Assembly (NCBI RefSeq): GCF_003426815.1
Contig: NZ_QKYK01000021.1
Location: 1 to 64,000 of the forward strand
DNA: 64,000 nt
Source: Desertimonas flava
GTDB lineage: Bacteria > Actinomycetota > Acidimicrobiia > Acidimicrobiales > Ilumatobacteraceae
Direction: 5' to 3'
Every line of letters begins with the position of its first letter. Positions within the stretch are counted from its first letter, which is position 1. Below, piece by piece: positions 49,494-57,283 of this stretch. The position numbers were made by a program, and so were the translations under genes. Under the pieces are notes generated by a model that made no database searches, had not been told where the DNA came from, and saw nothing but the letters and a program-made list of their open reading frames with translations.

Positions 49494-50719
49494 GCCATCG
49501 CTCCGAGCCCTGCGGCGCCGGCGAGACGGCGTGCGGCGCTCGACGCGCGGAGCCGGACGTCGGCGGCATCGACCACCAACTCGCCGTTGGCGACCCGCGC
49601 CACCCCGTCGACGAACACCCAGTCGACGTTCGACGTGTCCATGCCCCACACCACCGCCCCGATCGGGTCGTTGACCGGTGCGATGTTGGGGCGGTCGGCG
49701 CGCAGCACGACGACGTCTGCCCGCTGGCCCGGCGTGAGCGACCCGGTCACGTCGCCGAGACCAGCGGCTGTCGCCCCGTCCACCGTGGCGTAGCGGATGA
49801 CGTCGCGCGTGCCGAGCAGGTTGGGGATCCCGCCCTTGCCGGCCAGCTTGAGATCGAACAGGACGGCGTGCTGCACCGAGATCGCGGCGCGCATCTGGGC
49901 GAAGACATCGCCGGGGGCGAGACGGACGTCGCCGACGCCGAGCCCGGGCCTGATGCCCCGCTCGATGAGCTGCTGCATCGGCGGGTTGCCCCGGCCGGCC
50001 GCCATGTCGCTCGCCGGCGTGAGCACCACAGCGGTCGAGGACGAGGAGATGGCGTCGACGTCGGCGTCGCTGAGATGCACGCAGTGGGCCAGGGTGATGT
50101 CGGGGCCGAGCAGGCCCCGACGACCGAGCTCGGCCACCGACCCGACATCGGCCGCCGCCGTGCCGGCGCGGGCGTGGATCCGGCACCCGCGGCGCCTCGC
50201 CTGCGCCCAATCGGCGGCGATGGCGTCGATCGCATCGGGAGCGACGTCCGGCGAGCGGTGGGCCTCGGAGCGGCCCGGCGAGTCGCCGCCCCGGCTGGTG
50301 TCCACGACCAGGACCGTGCGCACACCGGCCTCGACGTGGGCGGCCCGCGCCGCGGCGAGGCTCGCCGGGTCATCCGCGCCGATGCTCCAGTCGACCACCG
50401 TGGTCGCGCCGGCGGTGAGCGCCTGCAGGAGGCCCACGAGCGTGCCGGTGTAGACGTCGTCTGCGGAGAGCGCCCCCTCGTCGCGGTCGGCGAGCCCGCT
50501 GCTGCGCAGCAGTGAGAGCGCCACGCGGTGATGGGCGTCGACGAAGCCGGGCATGACGATCGTCCCGCCGGCGTCGATCACCTCTGCTCCCCGGGCGCGC
50601 AGGGACGGACCGATCTCGGCGATGACGCCGTCGTCGATCAACACGTCGGCCGTCAGGTGGTTGCCGACCGCCCGATCGAGCGACAGGACGGTGCCACCCT
50701 TGATGAGCGTGCTACCCAT
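49490..50719 (-). CDS. TRZ/ATZ-type amidohydrolase with altered metal site
   Basis: The 409-residue enzyme is a homologue of the amidohydrolase half of the 42935-45412 fusion: STLIKGGTVLSLDRAV, IVMPGFVDAHHR, RIHARAGTA, TLAHCVHLSDADVD, GVGDVRLAPGDVFAQMR and PGQRADVVVLRADRPNIAPVNDP. The first metal motif, HRH in the fusion protein, is HHR here (codons CAT CAC CGC). The loss of the second His should change or abolish normal metal binding. Later His and Asp residues are kept. The ATG at 50719 overlaps the cupin stop by 8 bp, and its stop overlaps the permease start. Confidence 0.9.
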   Translation of the reverse strand: MGSTLIKGGTVLSLDRAVGNHLTADVLIDDGVIAEIGPSLRARGAEVIDAGGTIVMPGFVDAHHRVALSLLRSSGLADRDEGALSADDVYTGTLVGLLQALTAGATTVVDWSIGADDPASLAAARAAHVEAGVRTVLVVDTSRGGDSPGRSEAHRSPDVAPDAIDAIAADWAQARRRGCRIHARAGTAAADVGSVAELGRRGLLGPDITLAHCVHLSDADVDAISSSSTAVVLTPASDMAAGRGNPPMQQLIERGIRPGLGVGDVRLAPGDVFAQMRAAISVQHAVLFDLKLAGKGGIPNLLGTRDVIRYATVDGATAAGLGDVTGSLTPGQRADVVVLRADRPNIAPVNDPIGAVVWGMDTSNVDWVFVDGVARVANGELVVDAADVRLRASSAARRLAGAAGLGAMA

Positions 50720-51686
50720 CGCTCGGGCGCACCTCGCTCGGCGGATCACCGTGCGGGTGATGATGGTGACCGTGGGCGTGGCCGGGGTCGGCATGCGCCG
50801 ACGCCAGCAGATCGTCGAGGTAGCTCCAGTCCCTCGCGAAGCGGTACGAGTGGCGTCCCGGAGGCTGCGGAGCCTGGGTCTCCAGCCAGCGCACGCGGCC
50901 GCTGCCGACGTTGCGGAACTCGTGCACGCAGCCGACCCCGGCCCAGGCCACGTCACCGGGCCCGAGGCGGTAGGCGTTGCCGTCGAAGAACGCCTCCACC
51001 TCGCCGTCGAGGATCTGGTAGGTCTCCTCGAGCGGGTGGTCGTGCGCGCCGGCGAACCCGCCGCGCTCGTACTGCACCATGAACATCGTCGAGAGGTCGG
51101 CGCCGAGGTCGGAGTCGACCATCATCTTCACCGTGATGCCGCTGTAGACGAGCAGCGCGGTGCGCATGCTGGCGCTGACCTGCATGCGGTCCTGCGTCTG
51201 GTTCGCCGGGTCCATCGACTCGGCGTCGATGTGGCCGAAGCGACGGTTGCGTGGATCGCGGACGTCCACCGTGCGGGGCGGGCTGGTTGGGAGCGGCTCG
51301 GGGAACTGGGTGTCGAACGCGTAGCGCTCGCGCGGGAGTGGGGCCTTCATCTCGGAGATCCAGACCGGCGCGTCCGAGGTGTTGCGGAAGGCGTGGGTGA
51401 CCCCCACCGGCAACAGTCCGTAGTCGCCGGCCACCATCGCGACGGATCCTTCGGGGGTGTCCACCGTGAGGGACCCCTCTGACACGTAGATCGACTCCTC
51501 CCACGAGTGCACGTGCGTGTCGACGGATCCGCCGGGGTCGAGCCGGGACACCCGGAACCCCATCTGCACCGCGCCGGCCGCTTCGTTCACCACGTCGTCG
51601 CCGCCGTACCCGGTGCTGCGGCCGACGAACTCGGGCGGCGTGCGGTAGTGGATGTCCGCCGCCTTGCGCACCACGTGAGCCGACAT
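50712..51686 (-). CDS. Bicupin protein
   Basis: The 324-residue protein has two cupin domains, each with an intact metal motif: GGSVDTHVHSWEESIYVSEGSL (about 53-75) with LLPVGVTHAFRN, and GAHDHPLEETYQILDGEV (about 228-248) with AGVGCVHEFRN. The C-terminus is His-rich (HAHGHHHHPHGD), a possible metal store. Bicupins include ureidoglycine aminohydrolase and several dioxygenases; exact function is open. It lies between the E1-beta gene (11-bp gap) and the amidohydrolase. Confidence 0.87.
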   Translation of the reverse strand: MSAHVVRKAADIHYRTPPEFVGRSTGYGGDDVVNEAAGAVQMGFRVSRLDPGGSVDTHVHSWEESIYVSEGSLTVDTPEGSVAMVAGDYGLLPVGVTHAFRNTSDAPVWISEMKAPLPRERYAFDTQFPEPLPTSPPRTVDVRDPRNRRFGHIDAESMDPANQTQDRMQVSASMRTALLVYSGITVKMMVDSDLGADLSTMFMVQYERGGFAGAHDHPLEETYQILDGEVEAFFDGNAYRLGPGDVAWAGVGCVHEFRNVGSGRVRWLETQAPQPPGRHSYRFARDWSYLDDLLASAHADPGHAHGHHHHPHGDPPSEVRPSDG

Positions 51687-51697
51687 CGCGCCCAGCC

Positions 51698-52672
51698 TCA
51701 GCCCAGCGACTCGCGGATCGTGGCGACGATGCGCTCGACGGACGGGATCGCCAGGTCCTCGAGGTCGCCCGCCGCCGGTAACGGCAGGTGTGGCGTGGTG
51801 ATCCGCACGATCGGGCCGTCGAGGTCCCAGAACGCCTCGTCGGCGGCGATCGATGCCACCTCGGCGCCCCAGCCGCACGCCTGGGGGTTCTCCTCCACCG
51901 TGAAGAGCCGTCCGGTGGCGGTTACCGACGACAGCACCGTGGCCATGTCGAGCGGGACGAGGCTCCGCAGGTCGATGACGGTGGCGGCGATCCCCTCCTC
52001 GGCGAGCCGCTCCGCCGCCGCGAGGGCACGAGTCGCCATCATGCCGAGCGCCACGATGGTGCAGTCACCGCCGTCGCGACGCACCTTGGCCGTGCCGAGC
52101 TCGTCGACGATGTCGCCGTCGGGCACGTCCGCCTTCGAGGCGTAGAGGCCCTTGTGCTCGAAGAAGAGCACGGGGTCGGGGTCTCTGACCGCCGCGGCCA
52201 TCAGCCCGATGACGTCGGCGGGGGTCGACGGTGCGACCACCTTGATGCCCGGCACCGCCATCGCCCAGTTCTCGACGCTCTGGGAGTGCTGAGCGCCGAA
52301 GCGCACCGATCCCCCACCGCCGGACCGGATCACCAGCGGGCAGTCCACCTGACCGTTGGTCATGTACCGGGCCTTGGCGATCTCGTTGGCGACCATGTCC
52401 CAGCACACGGCGAAGAAGTCGGCGAACATGATCTCGGCGATCGGGCGCATGCCCGTCATCGCCGCGCCCATCGCCGCGCCGAGGATCGCCTGTTCCGAGA
52501 TCGGGGTGTCGACCACTCGCCGCGGCCCGAACTCGTCGAGCAGCCCGCTGGTCGTCTTGAACACACCGCCCGCCCCGGCGACGTCCTCGCCGAGGAAGAC
52601 GACGGTGGGATCGCGGCGCATCTCCTGGGCGATGCCCCGGGCGACGGCCTCTCGATACGTCAGCTCCGCCAC
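51698..52672 (-). CDS. 2-oxoacid dehydrogenase E1 component, beta subunit (AcoB/PdhB-like)
   Basis: The 324-residue subunit starts ELTYREAVARGIAQEMRRDPTVVFLGEDVAGAGGVFKTTSGL and contains RVVDTPISEQAILGAAMGAAMTGMRPIAEIMF, QHSQSVENWAMAVPGIKVVAPSTPADVIGLM and VIDLRSLVPLDMATVLSS, a full transketolase-like beta chain. Start is one of two close GTG codons (52672 or 52678). It overlaps the E1-alpha gene by 13 bp. No E2 or E3 gene is nearby. Confidence 0.93.
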   Translation of the reverse strand: MAELTYREAVARGIAQEMRRDPTVVFLGEDVAGAGGVFKTTSGLLDEFGPRRVVDTPISEQAILGAAMGAAMTGMRPIAEIMFADFFAVCWDMVANEIAKARYMTNGQVDCPLVIRSGGGGSVRFGAQHSQSVENWAMAVPGIKVVAPSTPADVIGLMAAAVRDPDPVLFFEHKGLYASKADVPDGDIVDELGTAKVRRDGGDCTIVALGMMATRALAAAERLAEEGIAATVIDLRSLVPLDMATVLSSVTATGRLFTVEENPQACGWGAEVASIAADEAFWDLDGPIVRITTPHLPLPAAGDLEDLAIPSVERIVATIRESLG

Positions 52673-53688
52673 CGCCACCCCCCGTCCGCCCACACGTTGG
52701 TGTACAGCTCGGCCGGGTCGGGCGGCGGCGCCGCCTTCGCGGCCTCCGTGGCGGCGTCGACCTCGGCCGCGACGGCCGTGGCGATCCCAGCGAGCTCTTC
52801 CTCCGACACCCCGAGGCGCAACAGACGCTGGTGGTACATCGGGATCGGGTCGTGCGAGAGCCACGCGGCCACCTCGTCGTCGGGGCGATAGGTGCCGGGG
52901 TCGGCCCGACTGTGGCCGCCGTGCCGGTAGGTCATCGACTCGATCAGCGAAGGCCCACCGCCCGACCGGGCCCGGTCGATGGCGGCCACGGCTGCCAGGT
53001 ACACGGCGTCGGCGTCGTTGCCGTCGACGACGACCGGGTCGAGCCCGTACGCCGGTGCCCGACCGGCGGCCGGGTGTTCCACCGAGGTGACCGCGCTGAT
53101 GGCGGTGTACTCCATGTAGAGGTTGTTCTCGCACACGAAGATGGTCGGCAGGTTGTAGACCACGGCGAAGTTGAGCGCCTCGTGGAAGGCCCCGATGTTG
53201 GTGGCCCCGTCGCCGAAGAACGCCACCGCCACCTGGTCGGTGCCGCGCAACGCCGCCGACCACGCGGCGCCGTTGGCGATGCACAGGTGGGCGCCCACGA
53301 TCGCGTAGCTGCCCATCATCCCGTGCTCGACGCTGGTGAGGTGCATCGACCCGCCCTTGCCCCCGAGCAGGCCGCTTCCCCGGCCGAGCATCTCGGCGAC
53401 GATGGGGCCCAGCGGGACCCCGCGCGCCACCGTGTGACCGTGGCCGCGGTAGGTGGCGAACGTGTAGTCGTCGGGCCGGAGGGCGGCGCCGAACGCTGCG
53501 GCCGTCGCCTCCATCCCCGTCGCCAGGTGGCTCGTCCCCTTCACGAGGTTCTGGAGGAAGAGGTCGTGCAGGCGCTTCTCGAGCTGGCGGATCGTCTGCT
53601 GGCAGCGGTAGAGCTGGAGCCGCACGTCGAGATCGATCGCCGCGTCGTCGATCGCCGGATCGAACGGTTCGGGGAGCACGGCGGTCAT
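52660..53688 (-). CDS. 2-oxoacid dehydrogenase E1 component, alpha subunit (AcoA/PdhA-like)
   Basis: The 342-residue subunit shows the thiamine-diphosphate motif GDGATNIGAFHEALNFAVVYNLPTIFVCENN, plus TYRGHGHTVARGV, GKGGSMHLTSVEHGMMGSYAIVGAH and TYRHGGHSRADPGTYRP. With E1-beta it decarboxylates a 2-oxoacid or acetoin-like compound. The lipoyl-bearing E2 partner must be encoded elsewhere or be absent. Its ATG overlaps the stop of the M24 peptidase gene (ATGA). Confidence 0.93.
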   Translation of the reverse strand: MTAVLPEPFDPAIDDAAIDLDVRLQLYRCQQTIRQLEKRLHDLFLQNLVKGTSHLATGMEATAAAFGAALRPDDYTFATYRGHGHTVARGVPLGPIVAEMLGRGSGLLGGKGGSMHLTSVEHGMMGSYAIVGAHLCIANGAAWSAALRGTDQVAVAFFGDGATNIGAFHEALNFAVVYNLPTIFVCENNLYMEYTAISAVTSVEHPAAGRAPAYGLDPVVVDGNDADAVYLAAVAAIDRARSGGGPSLIESMTYRHGGHSRADPGTYRPDDEVAAWLSHDPIPMYHQRLLRLGVSEEELAGIATAVAAEVDAATEAAKAAPPPDPAELYTNVWADGGWRWRS

Positions 53689-55052
53689 CGGGCCCCCTGC
53701 CCTTCCGCCGTGTTGAGGTGCGACTGCGACTCGCGGAGTGTCGACAGGGGTCCGTCGAACGTCCAGTACCGAGTGCCGCACACGAGCAGTTCCTCGGCGG
53801 GGAAGCGGGTGATCACCTCGCAGCCGTCGGCGGTGACGACCACCTCCTCCTCGATGCGCGAGGCCGACCAGCCGTCGGCCGCCGGCCAGTAGGTCTCGAG
53901 GGCGAACACCATTCCCTCCTCGAGCACCTCGGGATGGTCGAACGAGATCATCCGACTGAAGATCGGCCGCTCCCAGATCGACAAGCCCACGCCGTGGCCG
54001 TACTGCAGGGCGAACGCCGCCATCTCGTCGGCGAATCCGAACTCGGTGGCCGCCGGCCACACCGCACAGATGTCGGCGGTGGTCGCTCCCGGCCGAACCA
54101 GAGCGATCGCCCGGTCGATGTACTCGCGGCAGCGCTTGTAGGCGTCACGCTGGGCGACCGACGCGCTGCCCACCTGGAACGTGCGGTAGTAGCACGTGCG
54201 GTAGCCGTTGTAGCTGTGGAGGATGTCGAAGAACGCCGGATCACCGGGCCGGATGATGCGGTCGGAGTACACGTGCGGATGGGGCGAACAGCGCTCGCCC
54301 GAGATGGCGTTGACCCCCTCGACGTACTCGGACCCGAGGTCGAGCAGCGTCTTGGAGACGAGCCCGACGCACTCGTTCTCGCGCACCCCGGGTCGGAGGT
54401 GCCGGTACAGCTCCTCGTACGCGGCGTCGACCATCGAGCAGGCGTGCGTGAGCAGGAGGATCTCCTCGGCCGTCTTGATGCGGCGGGCCTCGAGGAAGAC
54501 CTGCTGACCGTCGACGACACGGATGCCCCGGCCGGCGAGGGCAGTGAGGACGGGCATCTCGACGATGTCGACGCCGAGCGGCTCGTTCTCGAGGCCGTGC
54601 TCGGCGAGCACGTCGTAGACCTTGGTGGCCACGTCGTCGGCGAGCCCGGCCCCGGGTGGGATGGCGCCGCGCAGCGTCGACAGGCCGGGCCGCGAGCCGT
54701 GCGCCCGGCACCCCTCGCCCGGTGCGCCCGCGTGGGCGTGGCTCTCGTCATGGGCGTGGCCGAGCCACGGGTTGTAGAGCTGGTGGTGCCGCGCCGCCGA
54801 GCCGAAGTCCCACACGATCGGCTCGCCGCCCCGAGGGATCAGGGCGAAGCGGATCAGCTTGTCGATGGCCCACGTCCCGATGTGGGTCGACGTGGCGTAG
54901 CGGATGTTGGCGAAGTCGAAGCACAACAGGGCGCCGAGCTCGGACGCGTCGAGACTGGCCCGCAGGCGGTCCAGGCGCCCGGTCCGCAGGCGCTCCATGT
55001 CGACGCGGACCTCCCAGTCGACGTTGTTCGGCCCGAAGGTACGGATGGCCAT
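53685..55052 (-). CDS. M24-family peptidase/hydrolase (Xaa-Pro or ectoine-hydrolase-like)
   Basis: The 455-residue protein has a creatinase-type N-terminal domain (LRASLDASELGALLCFDFANIRYATS) and a pita-bread domain with SGERCSPHPHVYSD, QYGHGVGLSIWERPIF, GMVFALETYW and RIEEEVVVTADG. Of the five usual metal ligands, the first Asp (FFDILHSYNGYR), the His and both Glu are kept, but the second Asp is replaced in YRTCYYRTF. A small insert HAHDESHAHAGAPGEG is His-rich. It is the first gene of the operon, and its enzyme is likely a small C-N hydrolase rather than a protein peptidase. Confidence 0.85.
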   Translation of the reverse strand: MAIRTFGPNNVDWEVRVDMERLRTGRLDRLRASLDASELGALLCFDFANIRYATSTHIGTWAIDKLIRFALIPRGGEPIVWDFGSAARHHQLYNPWLGHAHDESHAHAGAPGEGCRAHGSRPGLSTLRGAIPPGAGLADDVATKVYDVLAEHGLENEPLGVDIVEMPVLTALAGRGIRVVDGQQVFLEARRIKTAEEILLLTHACSMVDAAYEELYRHLRPGVRENECVGLVSKTLLDLGSEYVEGVNAISGERCSPHPHVYSDRIIRPGDPAFFDILHSYNGYRTCYYRTFQVGSASVAQRDAYKRCREYIDRAIALVRPGATTADICAVWPAATEFGFADEMAAFALQYGHGVGLSIWERPIFSRMISFDHPEVLEEGMVFALETYWPAADGWSASRIEEEVVVTADGCEVITRFPAEELLVCGTRYWTFDGPLSTLRESQSHLNTAEGQGAR

Positions 55053-55157
55053 CGTCAGCCGTCAGTCCGTCGCCACGCGGCGTCGTTCGATCATCGCCTC
55101 GCCCCCTGGGTTGCTCGACCCGTCCGTCGGTCACCCCCGCGACCGGCTCAGGAATCA

Positions 55158-55186
55158 TTGATACACATCCGTGCAATCGAATGCAA
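55158..55186 (-). promoter_or_regulatory. Promoter of the M24-to-fusion operon with LacI-type operator
   Basis: The minus strand reads TTGCAT (-35, 55186-55181), 17 nt, then TATCAA (-10, 55163-55158). The near-palindrome TGCAATCGAATGCA (55172-55185) lies between and over these elements, where a repressor would block polymerase. It matches the second site at 55260 at 12 of 14 positions. Confidence 0.65.
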
Positions 55187-55259
55187 GAAACTCGCCGAAA
55201 AGCCTCCGCTCCGTGGGGCCAACGGGGCGCGAGTGCTGGCTCTGTCGCCTTCGCCTCGC

Positions 55260-55273
55260 TACAATCGATTGCA
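55260..55273 (+). promoter_or_regulatory. LacI-type operator over the -10 of the dehydrogenase-lacI unit
   Basis: TACAATCGATTGCA is centred on ATCGAT and its first six bases are a good -10 (TACAAT). AGGGGGA and the ATG at 55291 follow. The central AATCGATT-like symmetry is typical of LacI-family operators. Confidence 0.65.
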
Positions 55274-55290
55274 CGCTCACAGGGGGACGT

Positions 55291-56214
55291 ATGCGCACGA
55301 CGCACCATGTCGGCTTCGCCGGGCTCGGCCGCATGGGCCACCCGATGGCACGCCAACTGGCCGGTACCGGCCCGCTGACGGTCTACAACCGCACGCACTC
55401 GGTCGCCGAGGCCTTCGCCTCGGCCACCGGAGCCACCGCCGCCGCCTCGCCTCGGGAGCTGGCCGATGACTGCTCGGTGGTCGTCACGATGGTCGCCGAC
55501 GGTCAGGCTCTGCTCGGCCTGATCGACGGCGACGACGGACTGGCGGCGGGCCTCACGCCGGGAGATGTCGTCGTCGACATGGGCACGTCCGGCAGCGACG
55601 CCACCCGGCAGGCCCGGGACCTGTTGCGTACCGTCGGAGCGCACCTCGTCGAGGCTCCCGTGTCGGGGAGCGTCGCCGCGGCCGAGAGCCGTCAGCTGCT
55701 GGTCATGGCGGCCGGCGACGAGGCGCCGCTCGAGATCGCCCTCCCGGTCCTCCAGGGCATCTCCGACCGGGTGGTCACGGTCGGGGGACCCGGCGCCGGC
55801 GCGGCGATGAAGCTGGCCGTCAACTCCGTGCTGTTCGCCATCAATCAGGCCATCGCCGAATCGCTGGTGCTGGCCGAACGTTCGGGCATCGAACGCTCCG
55901 TGGCCTACGACGTGTTCGCCTCGTCAGCGGTCGCCGCTCCCGTGGTGCACTACCGCCGCGCCGTGTTCGAGCAGCCCGAGTCGGCGCCCGTCACGTTCAC
56001 GATCGACCTCGCCATCAAGGACCTCGACCTCGTGCTCGCCCTCGGCGCCGAGGTCGGCGCCCCGCTGCCACAGGTGGCGGCCAACCGCGAGGCGATGCGC
56101 GCCGCGGCGGCGGCCGGCATGGGCCCCGCCGACATGGGTGCGGTCGCCGTCCACCTCCGCCAGGCGGCGGGAGAGCCGGCAGGCGATGAAGGCGGGTCAC
56201 CATCGCCGACGTGA
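55291..56214 (+). CDS. Beta-hydroxyacid dehydrogenase (3-hydroxyisobutyrate/tartronate-semialdehyde type)
   Basis: The 307-residue enzyme has the NAD(P) fold VGFAGLGRMGHPMARQLAGTG, the substrate motif VEAPVSGSVAAAESRQLLVMAAG and the catalytic Lys in GAGAAMKLAVNSVL, with TFTIDLAIKDLDLVLALG in the C-terminal helical part. It reversibly oxidises a beta-hydroxyacid to a semialdehyde. It faces the transport/hydrolase operon and is coupled to lacI (GTGA), so it is probably a later step of the same pathway. ATG at 55291 has AGGGGGA upstream. Confidence 0.93.
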   Translation: MRTTHHVGFAGLGRMGHPMARQLAGTGPLTVYNRTHSVAEAFASATGATAAASPRELADDCSVVVTMVADGQALLGLIDGDDGLAAGLTPGDVVVDMGTSGSDATRQARDLLRTVGAHLVEAPVSGSVAAAESRQLLVMAAGDEAPLEIALPVLQGISDRVVTVGGPGAGAAMKLAVNSVLFAINQAIAESLVLAERSGIERSVAYDVFASSAVAAPVVHYRRAVFEQPESAPVTFTIDLAIKDLDLVLALGAEVGAPLPQVAANREAMRAAAAAGMGPADMGAVAVHLRQAAGEPAGDEGGSPSPT

Positions 56215-57227
56215 CCCTCAAGGATGTCGCCGAGCACCTCGGCGTGAACGCCTCCACGGTGTCGCGCGCCCTCGATCCCGCCAAGGCCCACCTCGTGAAC
56301 GCGGCGACGGTCGATCGGGTTCGCGCCGCTGCGCAACACCTGGGCTACCGCGGCGACCACGTCGCCGGCTCGCTCCGGCGACGGGCGACGGCCACCGTTG
56401 GCGTGGTCGTCGGCGACCTCGCCAACCCCTTCATCGCCCCGGTCATCCACGGCATCGCCCGCGCCCTCGCCGCCGAACAGATGCTGCCGCTCATCTTCGA
56501 GACCCAGGACGACTCGGAGCGCCTGGCGTGGGGTGTGAACCACCTCCTCAGCCGGCGGGTGGACGCGATCATCGTCGCCGGCGCGCGGTTCGGCGACCGC
56601 CGGGTACTCGAGGCCGCGTCGACGGTCACCCCGGTGGTCGTCGCCGTCCGGGGCCTGCCGGGCAGTCCGCTCCCCCACGTGCTCCACGACGACCGCGCCG
56701 GCGGCGCGCTGGCGGCCCGTCACCTCATCGAGCTCGGCCACACCCGCCTCGCCGAGCTCCGCGGCCCGATGGACATCGGCAACTTCACGGCCCGCCACGA
56801 GGGCTTCCGTGACGCGTGCCGCGACGCCGGGGTCGAGTTGGTGAGCGGCGCCGACTTCGGCACCGTCCCGAGCCGCGACGAGGGTGAACGGCTGGCGCGA
56901 GCGCTCCTCGACCAGGCCACCGACCACCCGACCGCCGTCTTCGCCCACAACGACCTGATGGCCCTCGGCGCCTTGGCCGAGTTCCGCTCGCGGGGCCTCT
57001 CGTGTCCCCACGACATCTCGCTCGTCGGCTACAACGACTCACCGACGATCGACCAGGTGGACCCCCCGCTCACGTCGGTCGCCTACCCCGGCGCCGAGGT
57101 CGGCGAGGCCGCCGGAAGCCTCGCCCTTCAGCTGATCGCGCGCACCGGGCGCACCGTCCCCGGATCGGTGTTCCATCCAGCGATCCAGGTGCGCGCCTCG
57201 ACCGCGCCCCCGATCGACGGGAGCTGA
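56211..57227 (+). CDS. LacI-family transcriptional regulator
   Basis: The 338-residue regulator has the LacI DNA-binding head (TLKDVAEHLGVNASTVSRAL, hinge AAAQHLGYRGDHVAGSLRRR) and a periplasmic-binding-type effector domain (VGVVVGDLANPFIAPVIHGIARAL, HDDRAGGALAARHLIELGH, AVFAHNDLMALGAL). It overlaps the dehydrogenase stop. Two related palindromes in the divergent region at 55172 and 55260 are the obvious targets, so it likely represses both transcripts until the imported compound or a product binds. Confidence 0.93.
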   Translation: MTLKDVAEHLGVNASTVSRALDPAKAHLVNAATVDRVRAAAQHLGYRGDHVAGSLRRRATATVGVVVGDLANPFIAPVIHGIARALAAEQMLPLIFETQDDSERLAWGVNHLLSRRVDAIIVAGARFGDRRVLEAASTVTPVVVAVRGLPGSPLPHVLHDDRAGGALAARHLIELGHTRLAELRGPMDIGNFTARHEGFRDACRDAGVELVSGADFGTVPSRDEGERLARALLDQATDHPTAVFAHNDLMALGALAEFRSRGLSCPHDISLVGYNDSPTIDQVDPPLTSVAYPGAEVGEAAGSLALQLIARTGRTVPGSVFHPAIQVRASTAPPIDGS

Positions 57228-57283
57228 GGAGCACCGGCGGCCAGCTGGTCACAGACCCCGGCCGAACCGGCGAGAATGGTGAC

